This document shows positions 19,601 to 31,687 of a stretch of DNA of 64,000 nucleotides, piece after piece (position 1 is the first letter of the stretch; every line of letters starts with the position of its first letter). The notes under the pieces were generated by a model. That model ran no database searches, was not told the DNA's origin, and saw only the letters and a program-made list of their open reading frames with translations. A program made the position numbers and the translations under genes. Origin of the DNA: Nymphaea colorata (taxonomy: Eukaryota; Streptophyta; Magnoliopsida; Nymphaeales; Nymphaeaceae); NCBI RefSeq assembly GCF_008831285.2, contig NC_045142.1, positions 17,919,354-17,983,353 on the forward strand, written 5' to 3'.

Positions 19601-22350
19601 TTTCCTACAATTTGAAAAGTCATATGACATTTCAGATAGGCAAGAAATCAGTCATACACGATCCAACCGGAATTACTCTTTGGAATCAAGGTCTGCAAAA
19701 AATAATTTTTAGCAAAAGACCATTAACTGAACTAAGATCAACTATAAAATACTTAATCTTTTAGACATTGGTATGGATAAGATATGTACAAGCAAGTGAC
19801 TGGAACTGTGAATTCTGTTCATCCAAAATTCACTAGCATCAAGCTGACCTACATCAACAAGTAATGCAGAGGGATTTGAAAGGAAATCACCAAAGCTGGT
19901 CCTATGCATACTAATCAGCATCAGAGTAAGAATTTTAAAGGAAAATGATATGATTACCACATTGTATTCCATATTTGCCAACACAGCTGGCCTGCAAAAA
20001 ATTGTCATCATCAGAAAAGAGAACACATGAAAAAAGAATATGAACAAATTGAATATTAAATTTTATTTGATGGGCAAGGAAAAATAGTTAAATAGACCAT
20101 CTCAAATTAGGATTGTACACCAAACTCAGATGGACCATTTCTTATTAAGCAACAAAGAATTAACAATCAACCATTTAATTTCTTACCACAACAGCAGTCC
20201 GAGCAAGACCAGTAAGACCTGATCCCACAAGAAAAGACAAGTCAGAGGCATAAAACATACACCACATGCAAGTAATAACTAAATGGACAAAAAAAAAAGA
20301 ACCAAATGAAATCCACTTAAATGCCAAATGGTAGAAAACTATGTTGCATAATCTCCCATCAGAATAGAAGATTAGAAAAAAAAAAAAAAGCTTATTGCTC
20401 TCTTTTCAAGTACAATAATTTTAGTGTAAAACTTTCCTTTTCTACCTCTTTTCTGAGCTTCATAAGGACCAAAAAACATCCCCCAAGCACTTCCTGCCTA
20501 AAACAAACATAAATTACTGTGAACATACATCCAAATACTAATGAAGATAAGACTGTAACACTGCTTAATCTTCGTACAAAACAAAAATAATATTTTAAAA
20601 TGAGCATTTTAAATTAAAATATGAATGTGGGTTTCGTTGTAATGACATGTCTATAACCAATCTTGTATGAGCACATGAATTGTTAGAAATTGACCCAAAT
20701 TTTTGAATTTTTACAATTCTTGCCAATATTTAGAAGTGAGACTTGGAATTTTTCAGTGAGGATGCTAAATTCACAAAGACCTAGATTGAATGACCAAAGA
20801 ACCTGACGAGTGAAAACAATGCAGGTCTCGGAAATATGCATCGAAATTCAATCCAATTATTGAAAGAAAACATGTGTATGGACTCAAGTAATACTTCAAT
20901 TGGTTGGTTTCTTCCTGCTTTTTCCTCATTTAGTTATTCATTATCACGGAACGACATCTTGACAAGTCCAAATTCCATGATCATGGACCCGAGGAAGTCA
21001 AAACCAAAAGATAGGCTAATCCAAGAAGAGAAAATGTATTCAAAAGGTTGAGCATCCAATGAAGAACTGCTATTCCTGTGGTTGCTGATGAAGAATATTT
21101 GATGTCTCAAAGAAGCTAAGACCGAGTAGGATTCATTGAGGTGCGTTAGCTTCTGATAAGAAACTCCAATGTACCTTCCTGCCATATTATGAGCCAGGTT
21201 TGGTAAAGACAGGCCAATCAAGAAGAGGGACTGTGTTCAACAAGTTGAGTGTCCAAAAAGAACAGCTCTTCTTGTGGTTGACAGTGAAGATCATTTGCTC
21301 GTAGACTCGAAGAAGTCAAGTCCAAGCAGGATTCACTGAGGTGCCTTGGAATCAGATGAGCTACTTAAACGTACCTTCTTGCCATATCAATAAGCCACCG
21401 TTGCTGAAGACAGGCTAATCCAAGAACGGAGAATGCATTCAACAGGTCGAGCATCCAATGAATAACAGCTATTCATGTGGGTGCTATGAAGATCGTTTGC
21501 ATAATCTAGCAGAATCAACTAGATTTGGGGACAAAAACCTATACTCGGGACAAAAACCTATACATCAGTTTTTGCTACTACATAGTACATATATATTCGT
21601 TATTCAATATTCAATCTATTTCTGGACTGTATCGTAAGATTAATCTCACTAATCCCACCATACATGCCCAGAAGAAACCTAACTAAGAAACAGAAACTGC
21701 ACCAAGAAAAAGCGCATAACACCAAGGAGATAATCAGATGGACGAACTTATTGAAAAAAAAAAAAAAACTGTGCAAACAAGACTAAGCAACATTGCCCAA
21801 ACCAAGTCATAATTTGCCATGTCAATGAAATGCTAACTTGACTTAACATTCCTTATGCTTCAAAGGAGCATCTACTTATCCTTCTTTATGTTCTAAGAAG
21901 TCTGTTTCTGTGATCAACATGACACTGGACATAATCAATCGTAAGAGAAAAATCTCACTCTCAAATCAATAACAAGAAGATGGCGACCATTTTAAGCATC
22001 AAAATTGACAACGGAAAATTGCAACCAAGAAAACAAACGAATAGAAGTGCTTGCTCATATCGATGACCACCGACTTGACGTCCCCAAAAATGCCAACCGC
22101 CAAACACTCTTCCAAATCTCAGATGTGAAGACTAACATGAAATTCGTGAATTTGCACGAATAAAACGAAATGGGGAGTGACAACTGATCTTGAAATGCTG
22201 AATTCAACAATTGTAACTAGAATTCAAGCTCTTTGCTATGTTACACGAAGATAACAGTAGGAAGGGAGAATAATATACCGCTCCAAGCCTGAGGAATGAA
22301 TCGACGGCGAGGGAAGAACAAGGGATGCCGTCCCTCAACTCGCCGTCCAT
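7650..22350 (-). CDS. OEP164: Outer envelope pore protein 16-4-like (Tim17/Tim22/PRAT family)
   Basis: Complete six-exon gene. Exons are 22350-22279, 20497-20446, 20218-20187, 19991-19958, 18395-18328 and 7784-7650. All junctions are GT-AG and the phases close to a 130-aa protein. The N-terminus ([19 protein letters not shown]) resembles plant OEP16-4. It is followed by glycine-rich helices ([53 protein letters not shown]) typical of the four-helix PRAT family. OEP16 proteins form amino-acid/amine-selective channels in the chloroplast outer envelope. Intron 5 (18327-7785, about 10.5 kb) contains chromovirus copy 1 and a copia fragment; intron 1 contains a roughly 200-bp tandem repeat. Very short exons (32 and 34 nt) explain why simple ORF finding misses the gene. 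The start is the first ATG of a frame with family resemblance; a short uORF precedes it at 22464-22441. Confidence 0.9.
8008..8424 (-). repeat. 3' LTR of chromovirus copy 1
   Basis: Starts TGTCACCGGC and ends AAGGGAACA on the plus strand. It is the same length as the LTR at 13055-13471. Confidence 0.95.
8425..8436 (-). other. Polypurine tract of chromovirus copy 1
   Basis: The minus strand reads AACGGAGGAGCT immediately before the 3' LTR, the site for plus-strand priming. Confidence 0.7.
8441..8620 (-). pseudogene. Chromodomain at the C-terminus of chromovirus pol, copy 1
   Basis: The minus strand encodes [20 protein letters not shown] followed by E-Y-V-F-R-L, a chromodomain-type strand and aromatic-cage pattern, ending at the stop at 8443-8441. 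A TGA replaces the expected Trp of the TWE motif. Chromodomains at this position steer integration of chromoviruses to particular chromatin. Confidence 0.75.
8829..9650 (-). pseudogene. Integrase of chromovirus copy 1
   Basis: Open frame with the C-L-I-C zinc-finger cysteines, then [10 protein letters not shown] (first Asp of DDE), [10 protein letters not shown] (second Asp) and [12 protein letters not shown] (Glu region). The usual D-R-D and T-D-G-Q motifs read D-C-D and T-D-S-Q, so it is probably inactive. A C-terminal GPY-type region with a shifted frame continues toward the chromodomain. Confidence 0.9.
9996..10295 (-). pseudogene. RNase H of chromovirus copy 1
   Basis: [17 protein letters not shown] and IAYESRKL are the canonical gypsy RNase H motifs. 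The segment then shifts frame; the downstream part ([13 protein letters not shown]) is read from 10135-9929. Confidence 0.85.
10362..11180 (-). pseudogene. Reverse transcriptase of chromovirus copy 1
   Basis: Typical Ty3/gypsy polymerase blocks on the minus strand: [48 protein letters not shown], the catalytic [10 protein letters not shown] and [15 protein letters not shown]. The Asp pair of YLDD is present. The segment is open for 272 codons, but flanking stops isolate it from protease and RNase H. Confidence 0.95.
11483..11836 (-). pseudogene. Aspartic protease of chromovirus copy 1
   Basis: The frame encodes [25 protein letters not shown], quoted here only as its key motif D-S-E-A-T-H at the place of the usual D-S/T-G-A. 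The catalytic Asp is kept, but the following Gly is Glu in both chromovirus copies in this window. A TAG after E-F-L-R-G interrupts the frame in both copies. Confidence 0.85.
11837..12145 (-). pseudogene. Zinc-knuckle end of gag, copy 1
   Basis: Basic linker followed by [13 protein letters not shown], a CX2CX3HX4C knuckle, one residue shorter than the common CX2CX4HX4C. A TAG separates it from the protease frame here; the second chromovirus copy has CAG at that codon. Confidence 0.8.
12152..12958 (-). pseudogene. gag N-terminal and capsid region, copy 1
   Basis: Starts at the ATG at 12958 ([12 protein letters not shown]). It has a coiled-coil-like stretch ([18 protein letters not shown] style heptads) and the capsid motif [13 protein letters not shown] ... 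MAWWRRK ... FRKQLNEYF. It ends at a TAG after PETLE, with the zinc knuckle in the next segment. The frame stays open upstream through the primer site into the LTR (to 13219). Confidence 0.9.
13041..13052 (-). other. Primer binding site (initiator Met tRNA), copy 1
   Basis: The minus strand reads TGGTATCAGAGC two bases inside the 5' LTR. This is the standard complement of the 3' end of plant initiator Met tRNA. Confidence 0.9.
13055..13471 (-). repeat. 5' LTR of chromovirus copy 1
   Basis: Starts TGTCACGAGC and ends AAGGGAACA on the plus strand, 417 bp. It pairs with 8008-8424. Confidence 0.95.
14224..14246 (+). repeat. Left 23-bp direct repeat flanking the copia element
   Basis: Positions 14224-14246 (starts CATATCCAGAAAGG, ends CATAAGT) are identical to 17407-17429. 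This copy abuts the outer end of the copia 3' LTR exactly. Confidence 0.9.
14247..14492 (-). repeat. 3' LTR of the copia element
   Basis: The minus strand starts TGTTGATGGGTTTGG directly after a polypurine tract (CTTGAGGGGGAG) and ends TTCTACAACA. TG...CA ends, 246 bp. Confidence 0.9.
14493..14816 (-). pseudogene. copia RNase H C-terminal part
   Basis: Motifs [27 protein letters not shown] and TADVLTKAL are diagnostic of the Ty1/copia RNase H end. The frame closes at 14487 beside the polypurine tract. Confidence 0.9.
14995..15799 (-). pseudogene. copia reverse transcriptase
   Basis: Two overlapping frames carry [44 protein letters not shown], the catalytic [14 protein letters not shown] and [13 protein letters not shown], then [19 protein letters not shown] frameshift near 15380 splits the palm from the thumb region. 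Confidence 0.95.
15970..16491 (-). pseudogene. copia integrase-RT linker
   Basis: Low-complexity acidic linker (VYSRRRLP ... SDPSRAQE type composition) followed by [19 protein letters not shown], the usual join into the copia RT. The family assignment rests on position and that short motif. Confidence 0.7.
16500..17409 (-). pseudogene. copia integrase with N-terminal zinc motif
   Basis: The minus strand begins CWHERLGH ... CDVCHLAK (HHCC zinc site), then HSDVWGPS. Frame-shifted pieces follow with a FIDDCSR, a RSDNAREY and a [12 protein letters not shown] motif, together the DDE core. Several frame changes between 16500 and 17170 make it non-functional. It stops at the truncation at 17406. 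Confidence 0.85.
17407..17429 (+). repeat. Right 23-bp direct repeat flanking the copia element
   Basis: Identical to 14224-14246. It abuts the truncated internal end of the copia element, not an LTR. Confidence 0.9.
18698..18781. repeat. 42-bp tandem duplication in intron 4
   Basis: Two nearly identical units beginning ACATTCATGGAATATAATG at 18698 and 18740 differ by one T/C. They follow a 'ggggcgtttggtaaaagga' motif at 18645, a common end of plant MITEs. Confidence 0.7.
20965..21500. repeat. About 200-bp tandem repeat in intron 1 of the OEP16-like gene
   Basis: Diverged units begin near 21013, 21211 and 21412 with AGGCTAATCCAAGAA-type sequence. Each includes 'ttcaacaggt(c)gagcatccaatgaa' and 'gccatat...gagcca' blocks. 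The first and last are partial. No coding sense was found. Confidence 0.7.
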
Positions 22351-22440
22351 CGCTTCTTCTCGCTTGTAATACTCTTCCTACTTCACCGATTCAATCCATC
22401 CGGACCCAAGAGGCACCGCCGCACGCCGGCGCTCCGGCTA

Positions 22441-22464
22441 CTAGCCTCGCGCGGTCGCGCCCAT
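22441..22464 (-). promoter_or_regulatory. Short uORF in the leader of the OEP16-like gene
   Basis: Seven codons plus stop (M-G-A-T-A-R-G) start in a strong plant context (AACAATGGGC). They lie 91 bp upstream of the main ATG, which has the weaker context GCGATGGAC. Whether the mRNA includes this ATG depends on the unmapped transcription start. Confidence 0.45.
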
Positions 22465-22680
22465 TGTTTTCGTATTCATAAATATCGGAGGAACGTCTAA
22501 CGATAGTTTGAAGTTTGCTTTTCTAAAAAATTAAAAGATAAAGAACCATAAAGTTTCAGTATTGCCTAAAGTATAATGTCAGCAATACACAATAAAAGTT
22601 TCTATGTACCAACTATTTAATTATATCATTTTGTTAATTATTATAAGAGATATATGCATGGCTATAATGTCCTTTTAATA

Positions 22681-22683
<3 letters not shown>

Positions 22684-22717
<34 letters not shown>
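22684..22717. repeat. (AT)n microsatellite
   Basis: Uninterrupted alternating AT of about 34 bp. Confidence 0.9.
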
Positions 22718-22719
<2 letters not shown>

Positions 22720-24060
22720 ACAAAAAATACTGAAAATGTTGTTATTTTGATAACATTTTAGTTACAACTAAATTTTTTATCTGGTAAGACTTCTTGAAGC
22801 AACGCTCTGATACAATTTAGATAATATATATGGTATATATAAAAGCAAAATGACATGTGAATCGATTCTTACTAAAAAGTAAGAAGTTAATTGTTTTAAA
22901 TTTTAAAGTTCGTAAAACCTAAACTAGAAATCATTTTTTATATTTTTATATTTCATATATTGTACATTTATAAATGTATAAAATAAAGCTGTAAAACACT
23001 CGAAAGCATGTACAAGAAATGTATTTAAGAGGCAGAATCCAAATATCGATCCTATAAATAATAACCCCCTTTGTCATAACAGTTTTCAAAATAACACAAT
23101 AATAGTTCGAGAAAATAGCTCAAATGGATAGGCTGAAACACGATATACGGTGGTCTTTAATTTCAGTTGAAGTACACGGAGATCTCACCCCTTGTTACTG
23201 ATACAGTTCTAAGCCCTAAGATAAAGGGAAGTAAGGGGGCGCTTCGGCTCTTGTTTAGGTAGTGAGTTACAAATTAATAGCTTTCCTATGTTAAACTATA
23301 AATCGATTATAACTTGTCCTTTTAAAATTTGTTTAAAGACGATACCCATGGTTTCATGTGCCATGTAATTTACAAAGTTTCTCAACTTATCCTGGTTTTT
23401 TCTTCTTTATCACATGAACTGGAAAAAAAAAATTAAAGACCAGCAAACTAAAGCTCAGTATACACGGTAGAATTTGGATTAGAAGTGTTGAAAGTTAAAA
23501 AAAAAAAAAAGATACTAAAAGACATTTTCTGTGAAAGACTGGTTCTTAAGTAGTCAAATAATTAGAACCTAAAAACCCAAATGAAATTTAACAGAATCTA
23601 TTAACAACATCAAACTCACTTGAAAAGGCTTTTTGGCCAATAACTAGTGAAAGTAGCTTTTTGAACGTGTGCTTTTGCAAAAATTTTGAAAAATATGATT
23701 TGATCCCTCTATAAAACATTTTTTGTTCATAGCTTTAAACATACGAGAGTTATATGGTTGATATAATAAGATTGTGATTGAGTTTTGGAATTCAACATAG
23801 ATTTTTTGACATTTCCAATATTATGAGTTTGGCAATTCGAAAGGTCCACCTTTTTTTTTTTTTATGTCGTGAAAAAAATGTGTTGACCCTTGACAAATAT
23901 ATACAAACAATATATACAACGCCATTAGCACTGGAGAGCAAGGTGAAAGAATAAAATGCCAATGGTAATGGTATCATGTTGAATGAAGACTTTGTATCAA
24001 GTTTCAATCTTGACATTTTATTGTGTGCATTCTCCCCCATCATTGATATTGGCCTTGAGA

Positions 24061-24130
24061 GGGCGTTTGATGGCCACAAGACACGCGGAACGGAACACAC
24101 GTGTCTAATCAATTTTTTATCAAACACCAT
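24061..24130. mobile_element. Candidate tiny MITE
   Basis: Left end GGGCGTTTGATGG, and right end whose complement reads ATGGTGTTTGATAA, are imperfect terminal inverted repeats with an inner GACAC/GTGTC pair. No target duplication was recognised. Confidence 0.35.
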
Positions 24131-26206
24131 CCGTAGTATAGGATGAACACAGCGAACGATTGAATAGGGGGTATAAATTACCCATATTCCACATTGTTCT
24201 GAGCTAACCCTTAGAACAACATGGCACAGAATACTGTCTCTTGCCCCCCCAGCTGCCCTCAAGTAGAGTTTCACTCCTTCTCCTCCGTCTCTCCCCCATC
24301 TATCTTTTGAGCCTTCCCCTCACCCACTGCTCTACACCTTTCTCCCATGCTCTCTCTATTGCTCTCTTCCTTCATTCCATCAACAACGGCTCGTGCGATC
24401 ACCTTCATTGCTGCAAGGAGCTCCATCGTTGCCGTGAATAGCTCCAGGTGAGGTCTGGTTCTCATTTTTCTCTCTCTTATTTTTTCTCTCGCTCTCTCTC
24501 TTTATTTGTCTCTTATTTGCCATAAGTAAGGTTTTTGCTCATTTGCATCGATTTGGGGTTCTCTTCTTTCCTTTTCTCTTTCTCTCTCCCTTCTTGTATC
24601 TATCTTTGGACGTCGAAGGGATTGAGAGAAAAGAAAAAGAACAGACATATGCGAAACAAACGCCAGACAAGAAGAACGTAGTGGTTGTTTCTAAAATCAT
24701 CAAACAGTGGACAAAGAACATCATTGCCATGAGGACAGAACAATAGTGTGATGGACATGACATCTTATTTGTCCTATCTCAATAGACAGCAGTCAAACAA
24801 CCTATGAGGGGCATAACATAACTGCTCGGATTGATAAATTGCTGACGTTCCAAATGGTGTCAGACATTGCTCTTAAGTTGAAATGAGTAAACTTGAGTTT
24901 ACATCAATTTGATTGCTATTCATTTAAATTGCAAATGATAACAAAGATTTCTCTCAAGTTGAAAGGAGTAACCTTAAATTCACCAAGTCTCAAAACAACT
25001 CAATGAATAACAAAAAGATGAAGGGGCTTTAACCTTTTCGAGGTATCTCTACCCTATCACCATTATTATTGGAAAACTTGGCAGTTAGCTCAGACTTTGG
25101 GTGAAGAGGAGAATCCAACTATCTGGGTGAGAGTTGAAGTCTCTTCTTCTTTTCCCTCTACCTCTTGGAGTCGAAGATTATATCGATGTTCAATGCATAT
25201 GCATTGCAATACTATATCCCCATTTATAGAAAGAAGGGTGACACTTTAACCCGAACCCGGCTGCAAATTGGCAATTGATCCCACCAATGCACCACTATAA
25301 GAAAAAAAGAATATGCATCTTTTAAAACAGGTTTTTAAGTGGATCCCAATTTAAGTATGGAATATCTCATACTTAGTATGGCTTATGGGTGCAAGTTAGA
25401 TGGTGACGGCCCATAAACGATCCCAACTAAATTGTGTGTTTATTGATTTGTATTAGCATACTTAATTATACTTTAGTTAACGAGAGAATTGAAATCAGAT
25501 GGTTACTTGAATGGTTATTTTTATTTTGTATCGCTAAAAACTATCACAAAAAATGCATTATATTACTAAAAACCATGGTCAAGCAATTGATAGTTAGTTG
25601 TAAATGTATTTTTAGCAAAACAAAATATTATTTGGGCCTACCACAAAGGTAATAGACTGATTTCAGTTTTCCTTAATTCATGTTTAACTATATACAAATT
25701 ATTATGCACTATTAATATAAATATTAGTTATGTTATTTTTTAATGCCACAAAAAAAAAAACGCACTTACACAACAAATATGCATGTTTTTTTAAGGGCAA
25801 AATAATAATTTTGGATTAACTTAATAATTTAGTTGACAAAGTTTGTTTTTAACAATATAAAAGCTTAACGTTTTTTGGAAAGTATTATTTAGATAGAAGA
25901 TTTGCGCCTCAATTAAAATATCTATCTTTTTTTTATTCTGACGCAATTATATTCACATGCACTTAATTCTCGTTCATCTCACCTTTATTAATTTTCAATT
26001 TTCAAGTTGCTTTTTATTTATGTATATTTTGTATTTATAAGAAAATGTTACATAGTATACACATGTGTGTGCCGGACAATGCATTCCGTTCTGTCCACCC
26101 GGAGGGCCGGAAAATGCACTCCGCATTCCTGTTAGGCGTGGCATTTTCGTTGTTTTTGGCAAATATTCATGTCATTTTTTCAAGTTCCCCTCGGGGAAGA
26201 GATGAA

Positions 26207-26215
26207 AAACCCTAA
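26207..26215 (+). promoter_or_regulatory. telo-box of RPL22
   Basis: AAACCCTAA, extended as AAACCCTAACCCTAG, just upstream of the C/T-rich leader. Telo-boxes near the transcription start are typical of plant ribosomal-protein promoters. Confidence 0.75.
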
Positions 26216-26319
26216 CCCTAGAAGGGCGGGGATTCTCTCTCTCCCTCGTTCCTTTTCCTTCTTCTTCTTCTATCCGAGGCTTTTCCTCAGACCTCCTACC
26301 CAACTTCGAGCTCACTCTC
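26216..26319 (+). other. 5'UTR exon 1 of RPL22
   Basis: C/T-rich, ATG-free leader ending CTCACTCTC before the donor GTAAGTG at 26320. The intron 26320-27340 ends TGCCTTGCAG and joins to the short leader before the ATG at 27375. The exact transcription start is not visible. Confidence 0.65.
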
Positions 26320-27374
26320 GTAAGTGAAATCTCTCTCTCTCTCTCTCTCTCTCTCCCCCCCTCCCTCCCTCTGAGCGAATTCAGTTGGTTTGGGAATGGT
26401 GGGTCGTTCAAATCATGTCTTTTTCTCATTTCCTTACGAGTCATAAACGAGAAACTAGGGTCTTCGTGCAAGAAACTCGACTGAAGCTGGATAGGAAGTA
26501 CTGTTGTACACCATCAGTGGCGATCTTCTGTGGGTCTTCTTGTTATTTTTTGCACAGTCTGCATTTTTGTTTGTTATGAGCTTATAATACAGACGAGATT
26601 TTCAGTTTTGTGGGGTCACCTAAATTGCCCTGCTGTAGATTGCAGATCCATTGGGGATTGCCATTTTCACTTTGCTGATGTCTCCTCGTGCTTGTTCTTC
26701 TCTAAATATTTCGTTAATGGCGGATGTAGTCGGGCATGTCATTTCATAGTAGTTGGCCTTATTGATCGAGGTATTCGATACTTAGAGATGCATACGCTAT
26801 ACCTACCAATCTCTTACAGGACAGTTCCCGTGTTAGTAGTCTTATAAATGTGGTTTCAAGAGTAACAAGCGTGTATTGGACGTAGTTTTTATGCATGCCC
26901 AAGGCTAATGTTATTGGTGCAAAATTTGCGTTCAAGTGCTATTAATTCCTCAACTTGTCATCTTTCCTGCTTCGCTCATTACAAAAGGCATCGGGGTTTC
27001 TAGTGGTAATAGAATTGTGTTGTGGCTTCCTTCGCGTCCAACTTCTCTGGAGCTTCGGTTGCCTAGGCTGGTAAAAATTGAAAGTTGGTTGTTATTACGT
27101 GCTGAAGATTTATCTACGTCGCTGAGGTTTTTACTTTCTAATCAATATCTTTGTGGTTTAAAACTTGGAATTAGAGAAACAAAGCATTTTAGATTTTCAG
27201 ATTTGGATTTTTAATCCATATCGCAGCGATGTGATGTCTGTTTAAGCTCCACTTCGGCAATTCAATTACATCCAACAATGTTGCCCTATGCTGCCCTCCA
27301 TTATAAAAACAATGTTGAGACTGTGGTGTTTGCCTTGCAGTGCATCATACTCAAGTAAAAGAGTTAAAGTCAAG

Positions 27375-29486
<2,112 letters not shown>

Positions 29487-29574
29487 TCAAAGGCAGTCGG
29501 ATTTTTCATCCCTGAATCCTCTTTTTGTTTGCTTTTGTCATTTTGAACACTTTGTTACTATTAAATTGAGAAAA

Positions 29575-31660
29575 CGGTCATAGTGTGAGCTGGAAGTTTT
29601 GTTGTTTATGACATTTCAGAAGTTTGTAGGAGCCAAATTTTGTCAATTTAATTAAGCCAATGCAAATTGACCTCATCGCTGTTGCCGGTTCATCACGTTG
29701 CAGCGGCTTACACCACTTTTTTCATCATTTGATGGTTTGAATCTTTAGTGAGACTATTAAAGCTTGTTGCTGTCAAATTATTAACCAGACCTGTGGGATT
29801 AACCTGTCATTCTTTCATTGTTAGATGGTTTATGTAAAAAAATGAATTAATTTTTACTGCCTATTTTCTATGCGATCTCTGAGAAGGAACTGGATCTTAT
29901 AATGCATTTTTGTTATCGACCTCATGTCTTGTCATTGAGTTATGTCCATATGAAACACCGATATGTGTCTTGGCCACGGAGGCTGTGTGTCGATAATGTT
30001 GGTGTTAATTTGAAATGCGCTGATTGAGCAGACCTGTCTGTCTATGTACCATGCTCACAGTGATCTTCACCTAATGTGTTTGTAACTGCATTGTATGTGT
30101 TTCACTAGATGAATGATGGGGACAAATGTACATGAACATTTGATTGGGGTCCCATCTACTTGATCGTCTCTAACAGCCTAATTTCAGCATTTTGAAAGTT
30201 AAAAAATGAATTTGTTTGTCTAAAAGGTTAGACTTCTATCATGGTTTTAGCATCAGCCAAGTTGTCACCGGGATTCTTGTTTTTGGTAGTCGATAAGCAG
30301 ACGGATTTGGATGTGGTTCGCCATCCGACTCAAGTACACAAGTAGGCTTTGATGGTATTGTTGTTAAAAAGCTGAGTTTTTGGTGGGGCTTTGTTGGCTC
30401 AAGGCTTAACAAAGTTGGGCTCGAGCATGTCTGAAGTCTTTGTTGGCAACTTAAGTTTGGCCGGCCTAGTTATTAAATTAGACCCCATTTGTCAACTTTA
30501 TGCCCATCATTTACTCGTTGTGTTTCACTGTAGATTTGAGATCAGCGGTGATATAAGATCTTAAGACTTTAAATCCATGGATTTAAGGTACACTTTTTAT
30601 GCAGTTTTACATCTTACATTCGAGACTATCAAACTCAACCTTATTAACCTAAAGAATATATATATATATAAGGCTAAGTCCAGCCTCCAATACTGTCCTC
30701 GGGCCAGCCTGACACGGGAGTAATTGTGGCCCCCAAGTCCAAGGGGTCTTAGCTTTTCTCAGTTTTCCTAATTGTGGCCCTGGGAGAGGCATCCAAGGCA
30801 TGACATGTAATCTTCAAAGATATTCAAGAAATAAATTTGATTCGTCCAAGATTCTTTCACATTTTTTGAGATAAATCACTCCATTTTGGTTACTTTATGC
30901 TCCTTAAGAAAGGGAGATGTTCATCCTCATTCCCACTGATTCTTTCTGATGGTACTACTCATTGTTCAGGTCGGTGACATTCTGCTTTCAATCTCGAAAT
31001 AGTGAAGCGTTTCGCTTATATTTTTTTCAGCTGCTGGTGAAGTGTTTCGCTTATATTTTTTTCAGCTGCTGGTGAAGCGTTTCGCTTAAAGGTTGGATTT
31101 CAGAAGATTGCATCATACAACTCACTACAAGAGAGAGAGAGAGAGCATTTAAACTATTTCGAGAAGTGCTTCTGAACAAGGACAGAAAAAACTGAACCTT
31201 CTCAGAAGTAGCAGAAAAAGCGTTATGTAGTTCTCTCTCTCTCTCTTTCTCTCTTTCTCTCTGCAGTATATGAGAGGAATCATCATGTATGGAGGGCGAC
31301 AACCTGCCAGCTAATTTTTGAACAACTAACCACGCAGCATGACAAGAAATCAGATGCCAAATCACCATGTTTTTTCGAAGAACCGTCAGCAGTTCATAAG
31401 TAACAAACTAACTGTACACGAAAAAGAACATATTACGGAAAATTCTCAAAAGCCCTTTTGGCGTTCTCCTCTAATCTTCATCTACAGACGAAAGGAGTTA
31501 CAGAAGATCGATAGAAAAGAACAACGTCCAATTCCCTCTGAGAACTCCCCACCAATCTTACATACAAATCTTGAAACTTATTTCAAGGATTCAACACAGA
31601 TCTACACAGATACTCCTCAAACGAAAGAAACTAAACCCAATTCACTCATATCTATAAAGA
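29575..31660. other. Intergenic region between RPL22 and the PMEI-like gene
   Basis: No coding exon was recognised. It holds a 35-bp tandem repeat (31002-31090) and short CT/AG microsatellites near 31130-31260. Confidence 0.5.
31002..31090. repeat. 35-bp tandem repeat, about 2.5 units
   Basis: Units start GTGAAG[C/T]GTTTCGCTTATA at 31002, 31037 and 31072. Confidence 0.8.
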
Positions 31661-31687
31661 GAGTATGAGAGAAAGAGAGATCGGGCA

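Larger units (their letters stand above)
22490..26190. other. Intergenic region between OEP16-like and RPL22 genes
   Basis: This is the divergent promoter side of both genes. It contains an (AT)n microsatellite at 22684-22717 and a roughly 70-bp inverted-repeat element at 24061-24130. A C/T-rich stretch at 24240-24560 resembles a plant 5' leader. No coding exon with family resemblance was found. Confidence 0.5.

Noticed and set aside
21013..21500. CRISPR-like array
   Set aside because: The units are long, diverged and contiguous, with no spacer structure, and the window is plant nuclear DNA.
30400..30740. Possible fourth GC-armed hAT-like element ('gggctcgag', 'cgggccagcc')
   Set aside because: The TAGG ends, inverted repeats and AT core are not present. 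Only composition is similar.
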